A stretch of DNA of 64,000 bases from Salvelinus alpinus (taxonomy: Eukaryota > Chordata > Actinopteri > Salmoniformes > Salmonidae), in NCBI RefSeq assembly GCF_045679555.1, contig NC_092098.1, positions 20,180,038 to 20,244,037 of the forward strand. The letters run 5' to 3'. Both the position numbers and the translations under genes were made by a program. Below the pieces are notes generated by a model. That model made no database searches. It saw only the letters and a program-made list of their open reading frames with translations, and was not told the DNA's origin. Below, in pieces: positions 34,000 to 47,165 of this stretch (positions are counted from its first letter, which is position 1; each line of letters begins with the position of its first letter).

Positions 34000-35128
34000 T
34001 TAGGTGAAAATGAGGCTTTGCTTGTTTAACAAGTAGATTCAGGTATCAAGTGTAGCTGGAGCTGGGCCTGACTTAAGCTGGATGCCAGTAGAGGTGAAAA
34101 GGAACACCACACACTTTCCGTGGATAAGGTGGATAAAAAGGGGTATGCCAGGTGTACAGCCAACAAAGGGTCTCATTCTCTGCTGCTGGCACATTGTAGA
34201 ACAGATGTACACAGGCAGAAAGTGTGCAATGTAATAACATGCAGTGTAGCCCAACTGGCCCATTTACAACTGTGACCTGGCCAAGATAAAGCAAAGCAGT
34301 GTGACACAAACAACACAGAGTTACACATGGGATAAACAAACATACAGTCAATAACACAATAGAAAAATATATATACAGTGTGTGCAAATGTAGTAAGATT
34401 AGGGAGGTAAGGCAATAAATAGGCCATAGTGGCGAAATAATTACAATTTAGCATTAACACTGGAGTGATAGATTTGCAGATGATGATGTGCAAGTAGAGA
34501 TACTGGGGTGCAAAGAGCAAAAATAAATAACAATATGGGGATGAGGTAGTTTGGTGGGCTATTTACAGATGGGCTGTGTACAGGTGCAGTGATCAGTAAG
34601 CTGCTCTGACAGCTGATGCTGAAAGTTAGTGAGGGAGATATAAGTCTCGAGCTTCAGTGATTTTTGCAATTCGTTCCAGTCATTGGCAGAAGACAACTGG
34701 AAGGAAAGGCGGCCAAAGGCAGAGTTGGCTTTGGGGATGACCAATGAAATATACCTGCTGGAGTGTGTGCTACGGGTCGGTGTTGCTATGGTGACCAGTG
34801 AGCTGAGATAAGGCAGGGATTTATCTAGCAAAGACTTATAGATGACCTGGAGCCAGTGGGTTTGGCGATGAATATGTAGTGAGGGCCAGCCAACGAGAGC
34901 ATACAGATCGCAGTGGTGGGTAGTATATGGGACTTTGGTGACAAAATGGATGGCACTGTGATAGACTACATCCAGTTTGCTGAGTAGAGTATAAGAGGCT
35001 ATTTTGTAAATGACATCGCCGAAGTCAAAGATCGGTAGGATGGTCAGTTTTACGAGGGTATGTTTGGCAGCATGAGTGAAGGAGGCTTTGTTGCGAAATA
35101 GGAAGCCAATTCTAGATTTAATTTTGGA

Positions 35129-35791
35129 TTAGAGATGCTTAATGTGACTCTGGAAGGAGAGTTTACAGTCTAACCAGACACCTAGGTATTTGTAGTTGTC
35201 CACATATTCTAAGTCAGAACCATCCAGAGTAGTGATGCTAGTCGGCCGGGCGGGTGCGGGCAGCGATCGGTTGAAAAGCATGCATTTAGTTTTACTAGCA
35301 TTTAAGAGCAATTGGAGGCCACGGAAGGAGTGTTGTATGGCATTGAAGCTTGTCTGGAGGTTTGTCAACACAGTGTCCAAAGAAGGGCCAGATGTATACA
35401 GAATGGTGTCATCTGCATAGAGGTGGATCAGAGAATCACCAGCAGCAAGAGCGAAATCATTGATATATACAGAGAAGAGAGTCGGCCCAAGAATTGAACC
35501 CTGTGGCACCCCCATAGAGACTGCCAAAGGTCCGGACAACAGGCCCTCCGATTTGACACACTGAACTCTATCTGAGAAGTAGTTGGTGAACCAGGCGAGG
35601 CAGTCATTTTAGAAACCAAGGCTGTTGAGTCTGCCAATAAGAATGCGGTGATTGACAGAGTCGAAAGCCTTGGCCAGGTCAATGAAGACGGCTGCACAGT
35701 ACTGTCTTTTATCGATGGCGGTTATGATATCGTTTAGGACCTTGAGCGTGGCTGAGGTGTACCCATGACCAGCTCGGAAACCATATTTCAT
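35129..35791 (-). pseudogene. LINE reverse transcriptase core, broken
   Basis: Three overlapping minus frames: 35791-35609 with GFRAGHGYTSATLKVLNDI and LAKAFDSVNHRIL, a stop after NSLGF, and 35539-35129 with [32 protein letters not shown], then [18 protein letters not shown]. The catalytic YADD box is intact, but the in-frame stop near 35610 and a frame change near 35540 prevent a full product. Confidence 0.8.
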
Positions 35792-36112
35792 AGTGGAGAA
35801 GGTACGGTGGGATTCGAAATGGTCGGTGATCTGTTTGTTAACTTGGCTTTCGAAGACTTTAGAAAGCCAGGGCAGGATGGATATAGGTCTCTAACAGTTT
35901 GTGTCTAGAGTGACTCCCCCTTTGAAGAAGGTGATGGCTGCGGCAGCTTTCCAATCTTTAGGGATCTCAGACGATACAAAAGAGAGGTTGAACAGGGGTA
36001 GGATTGAATAGGGGTTGCAACAATTGCGGCAGATAATTTTAGAAAGAGAAGGTTCAGATTGTCTAGCCCAGCTGATTTGTAGGGGTCCAGATTTTGCAGC
36101 TCTTTCAGGACA

Positions 36113-37150
36113 TCAGTGTCTGTATTTGGGTGAAGGAGAAGGGGGAGGCTTAGGCAAGTTGCCGCGTGGGGTGCAGAGCTGTTGGCTGGTGGAAAGCATG
36201 GCCAGCCGTAGAAAAATGCTGAAATTCTCGATTATCGTGGATTTATCGGTGGTGACAGTGTTTCCTAGCCTCAGTGCAGTGGGCAGATGGGAGGAGGTGC
36301 TCTTATTCTCCATGGACTTTACAGTGTCCCAAAACATTTTGGAATTTCTACTGCAGGATGCAAATTTCTGTTTGAAAAAGCTAGCCTTTGCTTTCCTAAC
36401 TGACTGTGTATATTGGTTCCTAACTTCCCTGTAAAGTTGCATATCGCGGGGGCTATTCGATGCTAAAGCAGTGCACCACAGGATGTTTTTGTGTTGGTCA
36501 AGGGCAGTCAGGTCTGGAGTGAACCAAGGGCTATATCTGTTCTTAGTTCTACATTTTTTAAATGGGGAATGATTATTTAAGATGGTGAGGAAAGCACTTT
36601 TAAAGAACAACCAGGCATCCTCTACTGACGGGATGAGGTCAATATCCTTCCAGGATACCCGAGCCAGGTCGATTAGAAAGGCCTGCTCGCTGAAGTGTTT
36701 TTGGGAGCGTTTGACAGTGATGAGGGGTGGTCGTTTGACCGCAGACCCATTACGGACGCAGACAATGAGGCAGTGATTGCTGAGATCCTGGTTGAAGACA
36801 GCAGAGGTGTATTTAGAGGGCAGGTTGGTCAGGATGATATCTATGAGGGTGCCAGTGTTTACAGATTTGGGGTTGTACCTGGTAGGTTCTTTGATCATTT
36901 GTGTGAGATTGAGGGCATCTAGCTTAGATTGTAAAACAGCCGGGGTGTTAAGCATATCCCAGTTTAGGTCACCTAACAGTACGAACTCTGAAAATAAATG
37001 GGGGGCAATCAATTCGCATACGGAGTCCAGGGCACAACTGGGGGCTGAGGGGGTTCTATAGCAAGCGGCAACAGTGAGAGACTTGTTTCTGGAAGGGTAG
37101 ATTTTTAGAAGTGGAAGCTCGAACTGTTTGGGCACAGACCTGGATAGCAT
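36113..37150 (-). pseudogene. LINE endonuclease C-terminal part and linker
   Basis: 345 open codons. Contains the endonuclease motif LLGDLNWD, then TLIDIILTN and SNHCLIVCV where most endonucleases of this type have SDH; the change of the catalytic Asp-His pair to Asn-His suggests loss of nicking activity. The frame continues through WFTPDLTALDQHKNILW and YREVRNQYTQSVRKAKASFF, the linker before the RT. Confidence 0.75.
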
Positions 37151-38272
37151 GACAGAACTCTGCAGACTATCTCTGCAGTAGATTGCGACCCCGCCCCTTT
37201 TGGCAGTTCTATCTTGGCGGAAAATGCTGTAGTTGGGGATGGAAATTTCAGAATTTTTGGTGGCCTACGCCAGTATTCAGACATGGCTAGGACATCAGGG
37301 TTGGCAGAGTGTGCTAAAGCAGTGAATGAAACAAATTTAGGGAGGAGGCTTCTGATGTTAACATGCATGAAACCAAGGCTTTTACGGTTACAGAAGTCAA
37401 CAAATGATAGCGCCTGGGGAATAGGTGTGGTTCTGGGGTCTACAGGGCCTGGGTTAACCTCTACATCACCAGAGGAGGAGTAGGAAAAGGGTACGGCTAA
37501 GGGCTATAAGAACTGGTCGCCTAGTGCGTTAAGAACAGAATAAAAGGAGCAGATTTCTGGGCATGGAAAATAGATTCAGGACATAATGTACAGACAAGGG
37601 TATGGTAGGATGTGAGTACAGAGGAGGTAAACCTAGGCGTTGAGTGACGATGAGAGAGGTTTCGTCTCTGGTGGGACCAGTTAAGCCAGGTGAGGTCTCC
37701 TCATGTGTGGGGGTTGGGACAAAAGAGCTATCTAAGGCAAGGTGATTGGGACTGAGGGCTCTACAGTGAAACCAGGCATATTGACATTAGATAGAGGCAT
37801 AAAGCAGTCACAGGTGTTGATCGGGAGAGTTAAGATAACAACGGGTAAATGGAGATGAATGGGCAGAGCGGGTCAGTTAAGTACATACAGGACCTGAGTT
37901 CGAGGCTGCGGGCGACAGATTAACAAAATGAGGTACCGTGTTATTGAAACAGTCCAGGGGGCATCAGCTGTGTAGCCGAGTGATCATAGGGTCCAAAGAA
38001 CAGCAATAGGTGAGTCAGGGAGCCGTTCAGTAGTCAGTACTGCGCTTGGCGAGTGGGAGACACGGCGCTTAGAAAGCTAGCGGGCCGGGGCAAGAAGATG
38101 GGTCTTTGGCGTTGAGACCACATCGGGCGACCACGTCGGCAGACCAGTCGTGATGGATTGGCAGGGCTCCGCGTTGACAATAAAGGGTTCAGGCCAATTG
38201 GCAATAGAGGTATTGTAGCCCTAGAATTAGCTGGTATATGGGCCTAGCTCGTGGCTAGCTCAAGGCTAACTG

Positions 38273-38950
38273 GTGCTTGCACAACCGGGGTCTCCACTAC
38301 TCGCCCCCCCTTCTCCTGGTCCCAGTGGGATTCGTCTCTCCCTTCCCCAGGAATACGATGGGACGGCTGCGAACTGCCAGGGGTTCCTGTTGCAGCTAGA
38401 CTTATACCTGGCAACCGTCCACCCGGCTCCTTCGGGCCGTGAAAGAGTGTCCGCCCTCGTCTCGTGCCTCACCGGGAAAGCCCTGGAGTGGGCCAACGCT
38501 GTGTGGAGAGAGGGAGATGCGGCATTGGACCAGTTTGAGGAGTTCACCCGCCTCTTCCGGGCAGTCTTCGACCACCCGCCCGATGGTAGAGCGGCGGGTG
38601 AACGCCTGTTCCATCTGAGGCAGGGGACGAGGAGCGCCCAGGAGTTCGCCCTGGAGTTTCGGACTCTGGCTGCCAGGGGGGGATGGAACGACAGGGCCCT
38701 GATCAACCATTATCGCTGCAGTCTGCGCGAGGACATCCGTCGGGAGTTGGCCTGCAGAGACACCACCCTCACATTCGACCAGCTGGTGGACCTGTTGGCT
38801 ACCCGCGGACGTACAGATCGGGGTCTGTTGGTTCCATCCCCCCGCACCCCTTCTCCGATACCCATGGAGCTGGGAGGGGCGGTGCGCAGGGAGACCGGAA
38901 GGGGTTCCAGCTCGTGCACCATCTGTGGCCGCAGGGGTCACACTGCCTAG
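38273..38950 (+). pseudogene. Ty3/gypsy gag-like protein
   Basis: 225 open codons. The capsid-like part carries KALEWANAVW, QFEEFTRLFRAVFD and LRQGTRSAQEFALEFRTLAA, typical of sushi/PEG10-type gag. The zinc knuckle CTICGRRGHTA is cut by a TAG before its last cysteine. The N terminus is truncated, so the first ATG used here may not be the original start. It is not a domesticated gag as far as can be seen, since it sits in a complete pol context with the 3' LTR. Confidence 0.85.
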
Positions 38951-39049
38951 GTGCCGGGTTGATTCCTCTGGGTATCGAGGCAGCAGGCAGGACGCTCTGG
39001 CGTCACCCCAGGTGAGCCGGCACCATTCTCACCCAGAGCCCTCTGTTGC

Positions 39050-40000
39050 ACATATGTTTTTGTATGTCACTTTTCCTGAGTTTTCCCCGCATTCCCAGCA
39101 TAAGGCGCTCGTCGATTCAGGCGCGGCTGGGAATTTTATAGATCGTTCGCCCATAGTTTAGGGATCCCCATTGTTCCCGTGGCTGTGCCCTTCCCCGTTC
39201 ACGCCTTGGATAGTCGACCATTAGGGTCAGGGTTGATTAGGGAGGCCACCGCTCCTCTGGGTATGGTGACGCAGGCGGGTCACAAGGAGAGAATTAGACT
39301 CTTCCTCATTGACTCTCCTGCGTTTCCCGTGGTGCTAGGCCTTCCCTGGTTAGCTTGTCATGACCCCACTGTTTCTTGGCAATGGAGGGCTCTCACAGGG
39401 TGGTCGCGAGAGTGCACAGGGAGGTGTTTAGGGGTTTCCATTGGTGCTACCACGGTGGAAAGTCCAGACCAGGTCTCCACCGTGCGCATTCCCCCTGAAT
39501 ATGCCGATTTGGCTCTTGCCTTCTCTAAGAAGAAGGCGACTCAATTACCACCCCATCGACGGGGGGATTGTGCGATAAATCTCCTGGTAGACGCCTCACT
39601 TCCCAGGAGTCACGTTTATCCTCTGTCACAAGCGGAGACGGTGGCTATGGAAACATATGTCTCCGAATCCCTGCGTCAGGGGTACATTCGGTCCTCCACA
39701 TCACCCGCCTCCTCAAGTTTATTTTTTGTGAAGAAGAAGGATGGAGGTCTGCGCCCGTGTATTGACTATCGAGGTCTAAATCAGATCACGGTGAGATACA
39801 GTTACCTGCTACCTCTCATCGCCACAGCGATTGAGTCAATGCACGGGGCGCGCTTCACCAAACTAGATCTCAGGAGCGCTTACAACCTGGTGCGTATCCA
39901 GGAGGGAGACGAGTGGAAGACGGCATTCAGTACCACCTCAGGGCATTATGAGTACCTCGTCATGCCATGCAGGTTGATGAATGCTCCATCAGTCTTCTAA
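39050..40000 (+). pseudogene. Ty3/gypsy protease and N-terminal reverse transcriptase
   Basis: The aspartic-protease motif [15 protein letters not shown] lies at about 39105-39150, followed by a TAG at 39159. The next frame (39179-40000) holds [18 protein letters not shown] (end of the protease) and the RT palm start [33 protein letters not shown]. It ends with a TAA at 39998 inside the RT. Confidence 0.85.
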
Positions 40001-41347
40001 GCCTTTGTAGACAAGATTTTCAGGGACCTGCACGGGCAGGGTGTAGTGGTGTATATTGATGACATTCTGATATACTGCGCTACACGCGCCGAGCATGTGT
40101 CTCTTGTGCGCAGGGTGCTTGGACGATTGTTGGAACATGACCTGTACGTCAAGGCTGAGAGGTTCCTGTTCTTCCAGCAGTCCGTCTCCTTCCTAGGGTA
40201 CCGCATTTCCACCTCGGGGGTGGAGATGGAGAGTGACCGCATTTCAGCTGTGCGTAATTGGCCGACTCCCACCACGGTAAAGGAGGTGCAGCGGTTTCTT
40301 GGGTTTGCCAATTACTACCGGAGGTTTATCTGGGGTTTTGGTCAGGTAGCGGCTCCCATTACGTCACTGCTGAAGGGGGGCCCGGTGAATTTGCAGTGGT
40401 CGGCTGAGGCGGACAGGGCTTTTGGTCACCTGAGGGCTCTGTTTACCTCGGCTCCCGTGCTGGCCCATCCGGATCCTTCTTTGCCGTTCATAGTGGAGGT
40501 GGATGCATCCGAGGCTGGGATAGGAGCCGTGCTCTCTCAGCGCTCGGGTACGCCACCGAAGCTCCGCCCCTGTGCCTTCTTCTCGAAGAAGCTCAGCCCG
40601 GCGGAGCGAAACTATGACGTGGTGGACCGGGAGCTGATGGCTGTCGTAAAGGCTCTGAAGGCGTGGAGACATTGGCTTGAGGGGGCTAAACACCCTTTTC
40701 TCATCTGGACTGACCACCGCAATCTGGAGTACATCCGGGCAGCGAGGAGACTGAACCCTCGCCAGACAAGGTGGGCCATGTTTTTCACCCGTTTTGTGTT
40801 CACCCTTTCCTACAGACCAGGCTCCCAGAACGTGAAGGCAGACGCATTGTCCCAGCTGTATGACACAGAGGAGCGGCCCATGGATCCCACTCCCATACTC
40901 CCAGCCTCCTGCCTGGTGGCGCCGGTAGTGTGGGAGCTGGACGCGTGTCCCGCTGGGCGTCTGTACGTCCCGTCTGCTGTCCGTGACCGGTTGATCTATT
41001 GGGCCCACACGTCACCCTCCTCTGGTCATCCTGGGATCGGTCGGACAGTGCGCTGTTTGAGCGGGAGGTACTGGTGGCCTACCTTGGCTAAGGACGTGAG
41101 GGTTTATGTTTCCTCCTGCTCGGTGTGCGCCCAGTGTAAGGCTCCTAGGCACCTGCCCAGAGGGAAGCTACACCCCTTACCCGTTCCACAACGGCCTTGG
41201 TCGTACCTGTCGGTGGATTTTCTTACCGATCTCTCCCCCTCACAAGGTAACACCGCGATCCTGGTCGTTGTGGATCGGTTCTCTAAGTCTTGTCGTCTCT
41301 TCCCTCTGCTCGATCAGCCTTACTTCGGAGTTTCAACCCGAGAGTAA
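40001..41347 (+). pseudogene. Ty3/gypsy reverse transcriptase, RNase H and integrase N-terminus
   Basis: Carries the RT catalytic box [10 protein letters not shown] (about 40050), [11 protein letters not shown], the RNase [15 protein letters not shown] and DHRNLEYI, the integrase zinc finger (H..H then [10 protein letters not shown]) and the first catalytic Asp region LSVDFLTDL. After CRLFPLLDQ an internal deletion joins it out of frame to a later part of the integrase, so the second catalytic Asp is missing. The frame ends at 41347. Confidence 0.9.
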
Positions 41348-42130
41348 TGGGCAGATGGAGAGAGTAAACCAGGATGTGGGCAGGTTTCTGCGGTCTTATT
41401 GCCAGGACCGGCCGGGGAAGTGGGCGGCGTTCGTGCCCTGGGCCGAGATGGCACAGAACTCACTTCGCCACTCCACTAACCTCTCTCCCTTCCAGTGCAT
41501 ACTGGGGTACCAGCCGGTTATTGCGCCTTGGCATCAGAGTCAGACCGAGGCTCCTGCGGTGGACGACTGGTTCAGGCACGCGGAGGAGACATGGGAAGCT
41601 GCCTGTATTCACTTCCAGCGGGCCGTGGTGCGCCAAAAAAATAACACAGACGGTCACCGCAGTGAGGCCCCGGTGCGAACACCGACCCGAAACCTGCCCC
41701 TCCGCCTTCCCTGCCGGAAGCTGGGTCCGTGGTTTGTGGGGCCATTTAATGTCCTGAGGAGAGTGAACGAGGTTTGTTATAGGTTATAGCTTCCCCCCGA
41801 TTACCGTATTAACCCCTCGTTCCATGTGTCTCTCCTCAGGCCGGTAGTGGCTGGCCCGCTCCAGGAGTCTGAGGTGCGGGAGGTTCCTCCACCCCCTCTG
41901 GACATCGAGGGGGCCCCGGCGTACTCCGTTCGCTCCATACTGGATTCGAGGCGTCGGGCGAGGGGCCTTCAGTATCTCGTGGAGTGGGAGGGGTACGGTC
42001 CGGAGGAGAGGTGCTGGGTTCCGGTCGAGGACGTGTTGGACCCTTCAATGCTGCAGGAGTTCCACCGTCTTCCTCCGGATCGCCCTGCGCCTCGCACTCC
42101 GGGTCGTCCCCGAGGCCGGTGTCGGCGCGC
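41330..42130 (+). pseudogene. Ty3/gypsy integrase C-terminus and chromodomain
   Basis: Starts after the deletion at the [19 protein letters not shown] segment, which holds the third catalytic residue (Glu), then [19 protein letters not shown] and the GPF..R region. After a stop near 41789 another frame (41826-42365) encodes the chromodomain: [38 protein letters not shown]. Chromodomains in this class direct integration to particular chromatin. Confidence 0.85.
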
Positions 42131-42160
42131 TGCTGGAGCCGTGCGTCAAGGAATGGGTAC

Positions 42161-42520
42161 TGTCACGACTTCCTCCGAAGTTGGGTCCTCTCCTTGTTCG
42201 GGCGGCGGTCGGCTTCGCCGGTCTTCTAGCCATCATCGATCCACTTTTCATTTTCCATTTGTTTTGTCTTGTCTTCCCACACACCTGGTTTCAATCCCAT
42301 CATTACATGTTCTGTATTTAACCCCCTGTTCCCCCCATGTCCTTGTCCGTGATTGTTTATTGTAAGTGCATGTGCACGTTTGTCTGGTGTGCGACGGGTT
42401 GTGTACCCATTGATTGTTTGTTCTGATTCCGGTGTTTTTTATTATTAAACTGCTCCGTTGTAAACACCGTTTTTGTTCTCCTGCGCTTGACTTCTCTGCC
42501 GCCAGTACGCACCCCTTACA
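42161..42520 (+). repeat. 3' LTR of the Ty3/gypsy element
   Basis: Begins TGTCACGACTTCC and ends ACCCCTTACA, about 360 bases with TG...CA ends. An attaaa signal lies at about 42446-42451. There is no partner LTR in the window, so the age cannot be estimated from LTR divergence. Confidence 0.8.
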
Positions 42521-43276
42521 TGGTTTAATAGATTCATCCTTATTACCTTTACCTTGTATGTTATGCAACATGATTATAATGTATCTCCTTTGTTGCAGAA
42601 CCACACACAAATCCAACTTTACCATGTCCAACCACAAGTCCTTAGTAAATATGTGAACTTTGGCACCGTCTCTGTTCTCTGATTGCTCTCTGACCGGAGC
42701 CCCTAGTGACATCTATCCAACCAATTACCTATCTTGGGTCTCTTAGCCTATTTTCCAATGGGCATATTGGAAATCACTGCCAGGAGGGTAATGGACTAAA
42801 TCTGCAATCGCACTATAGCCAAAAATACTTATTTAGACATGCCCTTGCTGTGTGAATTGGGTGGCTCTATCACAAATTCCAAAACATTTTCAAGTAGACG
42901 TGATGATCTCTGAATTATTGTCTATTTTATCTGTGAGGTTTATTTAGTGGGTAGATAACTAACAGGAAATTTGAATGGCAGCCATTTTATAAAAATGGCC
43001 ACCCTGGTTAACTGACAGTCTTCCCAGGCTGCCTCCAATCTTTAAAATGTTCCTTAAGGTATTTAGTATTAGTGTACCAGGTTTGATACTTGTATCATAA
43101 AATGGAACAATTATTTCACCTGCCCTCTGGACTATCAGGCCTAGCTAACTATGGTGTTTTGTAGCTAGCTGAGTGCAACATTTGATAGCTTTATAATAAT
43201 GGTCAACACAATTACCCTTTATCAGTCCAAGCTTGTATTGCATAGGCTTCAGAATTGTTACATTGTGGAACATTTA
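42521..43276. other. spacer with a dispersed-repeat end
   Basis: Non-coding. The 34 bases at 43079-43112 are an inverted near-copy of 31860-31893, so both probably mark ends of the same dispersed element. Confidence 0.45.
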
Positions 43277-44919
43277 CAGTGTCTTCAGAAAGTATTCATA
43301 CCCCTTATTGTACGTTTTGTGTTACAGCCTGAATTCAAAAATGAATAAATATAATTTTCTCACCCATCAACACACTACCCCATAATCACAAAGTAAAAAC
43401 ATGTTTTTAGAAATGTTTGCAAATTTATTGAAAAAGAAATTTACACCCGTGTCAATTTCTAGAAAAACCTTTGGCAGAGATAACAGCTGTGAGTCTTTCT
43501 GGGTAAGTCTCTTTCCAACTGGATTGTGCAACATTTCAAAATTATTCAAACTCTGTCAAATTGTTTTTTGATCATTTCTAGACAACCATTTTCAGGTCTT
43601 GCCATAGATTTTGAAGTAGATTTAAGTCCGGAACATTTACTATCTTCTTGGTAAGCAACTCCAGTGTAGATTCTGCCTTGTGTTTTAGGTTATTGTCCTG
43701 CTGAAAGGTGAATTCATCTTCCAGTGTCTGGTTGAAAGCAGACTGAACCAGGTTTTCCTCTAAGATTTTGCCTGTGCTTAGCTCCATTCCGTTTATTTTT
43801 TATCCTGAAAAACTCCCCAGTCCTTAAGAATTACAAGCATAGCGATAATGTGATGCAAACACCACTATGCTTGAAAATATGGAGAGTGGTACTCAGTAAT
43901 GTGTTGTATTGGATTTGCCCCAGACATTTTATTGAGGAAAAAAAGTGTATAGCTTTGCCACATGTTTTACATGAATACTTTAGTGCCTTGTTGCAAACAG
44001 GATGCATGTTTTGGAATATTTTTATTCTGTACAGGCTTCCTTCTTTTCACTCAGTCAATTAGGTTAATATTGTGGAGTAACTACAATGTTGTTGATCCAT
44101 TGTCAGTTTTCTCCTATCACAGTCATTAAACTCTAACTGTTTTAAAGTCACCATTGGCAGCATGGTGAAATCCCTGAGCGGTTTCCTTCCTCTCCGACAA
44201 GTGAGTTAGGAAGGTTGCCTGTATCTTTATAGCGACTGGGTGTATTGATACACCATCCAAAGTGTAATGAATAACTTTACCATGCTAAAAGGGATTATTT
44301 TTACCCATCTACCAATCGGTATCCTTCTTTGCGAGGCATTGGAAAACCTTCCAGGTCTTTGTGGTTGAATCTGTGTTTAAAATTCAATGCTCGACTGAGG
44401 GACCTTACAGATAATTGTATGTGTGGGATACAGAGATGAGGTAGTCATTCAAAAATCATGTTACACACTATTATTGCACACAGTGAGTCCATGCAACTTA
44501 TTATGTGACTTAAGTGGTCCCGTGTGGCTCAGTTGGTAGAGCATGGCGCTTGCAACGCCAGAGTTGTGGGTTCATTCCCCACGGGGGGACCAGGATGAAT
44601 ATGTATGAACTTTCCAATTTGTAAGTCGCTCTGGATAAGAGCGTCTGCTAAATGACTTAAATGTAAATGTTAAGAACACAATTACTCCTGAACCTATTTC
44701 GGCTTGGCATAACAAAGGGGTTGAATACTTATTGACTCAAGACATTACAGCTTTTCAGTTTTTATACATTTGTATAAAATGTGAAAAACATAGTTCAACT
44801 TTGACATTATGGGGTATTGTGTGTAGACCAGTGACCAAAAATCTACATTTTATTTTCAGGCTGCAACACAACAAAATGTGGAAAATGTCCAGGGGTGTGA
44901 ATACTTTCTGAAGGCACTG
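43277..44919 (-). mobile_element. Tc1 element, full length but highly degraded, carrying an HpaI SINE
   Basis: Ends cagtgtcttcagaaagtatt and aatactttctgaaggcactg are inverted copies, each flanked by TA. The transposase remnants lie on the minus strand (for example 43787-43578, with FTFQQDNNLKHKAEST and VPDLNLLQNLWQDLK, the eroded D..E region). Heavily mutated, so an old copy. Confidence 0.88.
44514..44672 (+). mobile_element. HpaI-type salmonid SINE, complete
   Basis: tRNA-like head tggtcccgtgtggctcagtt with A box (tggctcagttggta) and B box (ggttcattcc), body with gtaagtcgctctggataaga and tail aaatgtaaatgt. Inserted in the Tc1 element 43277-44919, splitting the 'gacttaagaacac' text of that family. 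It is a SINE and not a tRNA gene: it has the SINE body downstream and no proper 3' half of a tRNA. Confidence 0.9.
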
Positions 44920-44921
44920 TA

Positions 44922-46000
44922 TTATTAATTATTCGTAGGCTAAATTCTTATCATTAAAATCACACTCAAAATGTATTGAAGTAACCTAATAATTAAACAT
45001 TGTAAACGAACACACTTTTGCTCTTGTTTTTACTTTGCAACTTGTATAATTTTGCCAAAAAGTTAAGCACTTTTGTCTTATGTATTGAATACAAGATTGT
45101 ATTTTATTTGCAAGAATAAAAATGTATCTAACCAAACTGCTATATTCTCCCGCTGGCCCAAAAATGTTTGGGTTATTTCAAGCAACTATTGAATTTATAG
45201 ACAATTTCACAGTGTGTTACGTTTTGTAATCATGCCTAGGTTATAGTTTTGACAGGTGAGGAACAAGAGTTATGCAATGGAGCAGTGTATTGCTACCATC
45301 ATTGTTAGATAGCCTTATGTAGACTTGATTCTAAACTGTTGTCTCTGCTGTAAACTTCAGTTCTGTCTTCAGCAGATGGTCAACTGTTTACACACAACAT
45401 TGAAAGTATGTGATGACTTTGTAACCCATCCCCTTCCTATTAACTACTTATAACTTGCCATAACCCCTTTCTCCTATTAACCACTTATAACTTGTTATGA
45501 GCTAACATTTAAACATTTCGTTCCAATGTCCCTTCAAGCCTTATGGACATGGAGGAGGTATGTGGTGGTCTGTGATCTCTGTGCCTAACCAGCTGGGTGT
45601 GGACTGTGTTTTCCTCCTCTGTTAGATCAGCTTGACCTCGGAATGAGCCTCCCTCCTCACTGGAAGGTGATATGTTTTTTCTTTGTGTGGTGCATGAGGG
45701 AACATTATCTGACGTATTTCTGTCAGCTGCGGAATGTCCAAACATGCAACTGTATTGCCAAGATCAAGCTCCCTGCAAAATGATCCAGTTTCTTAATAGC
45801 TTATTAAATTTGACCATGCACTTTGTTGCTTAAACTAAAGTTATTAAACTGCCGTTCAAATATACACATGTGCGTAGAGTCACTCAGTTGCTTGTTTACT
45901 GTAGGCCTACAGTGCATCTGTTGTTGTTTTGTTTGTTGCTTGTGTTTGCATGAGCCATGTCCTATTTTTAGACATACCGCACAGTGTCTTTTTATTTTTT
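44922..46000. other. non-coding interval
   Basis: AT-rich, no gene recognised. Confidence 0.5.
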
Positions 46001-46002
46001 AT

Positions 46003-46216
46003 TTATTTAACCTTTATTTAACTAGGCAAGTCAGTTAAGACGGCATACCCCAGCCAAACCCTCCCCTAACCCGGACGATGCTGGGCCAATTGTGCCCCAC
46101 CCTATGGGGACAGCCGATCACAGACGGCTGTGATACAGCCCGGGATCGAATCAGGGTCTGTAGTGACGCCTCTAGCACTGAGATGCAGTGCCTTAGACCG
46201 CTGCGCCACTCGGGAG
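46003..46216 (-). mobile_element. tRNA-derived SINE (second type), reverse orientation
   Basis: Plus strand begins with the reversed tail (ttatttaactaggcaagtca) and ends with the reversed head (gctgcgccactcgggag). The same type lies forward at 50690-50938. I do not trust my memory for its family name. Confidence 0.75.

Positions 46217-47165
<949 letters not shown>

Larger units (their letters stand above)
34010..38270 (-). mobile_element. near full-length LINE with APE endonuclease and RT, minus strand
   Basis: Reading down from about 37370: endonuclease (MHVNIRSLLPKFVSFT, then LLGDLNWDML), a spacer region, and RT ([52 protein letters not shown]) and a C-terminal region near 34560-34831 (SFQLSSANDWNELQKSL). 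The two ends are approximate: the 3' part holds the AT-rich tail (about 34010-34550), and the 5' UTR-like part runs to about 38270, where it meets a gypsy element. Stops and frameshifts interrupt the RT. Confidence 0.8.
38271..42520 (+). mobile_element. Ty3/gypsy chromodomain retrotransposon, 5'-truncated, with 3' LTR
   Basis: Order gag, protease, RT, RNase H, integrase, chromodomain, 3' LTR, which is the chromovirus order. No 5' LTR or primer-binding site is found upstream: the element begins abruptly next to the 5' end of the LINE. Its GC content is higher than that of the surroundings. Coding is broken by stops at 38948, 39159 and 39998 and by a deletion near 41325. It is a fossil copy of an endogenous retroelement. 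Confidence 0.93.

Noticed and set aside
38402-38941. 179-codon minus-strand frame opposite gag
   Set aside because: Antisense of the GC-rich gag region; no domain.
44514-44590. tRNA-like sequence with A and B boxes
   Set aside because: It is the head of an HpaI SINE, continued by the SINE body and tail; not a functional tRNA gene. Same for the heads at 21040 and 50690.
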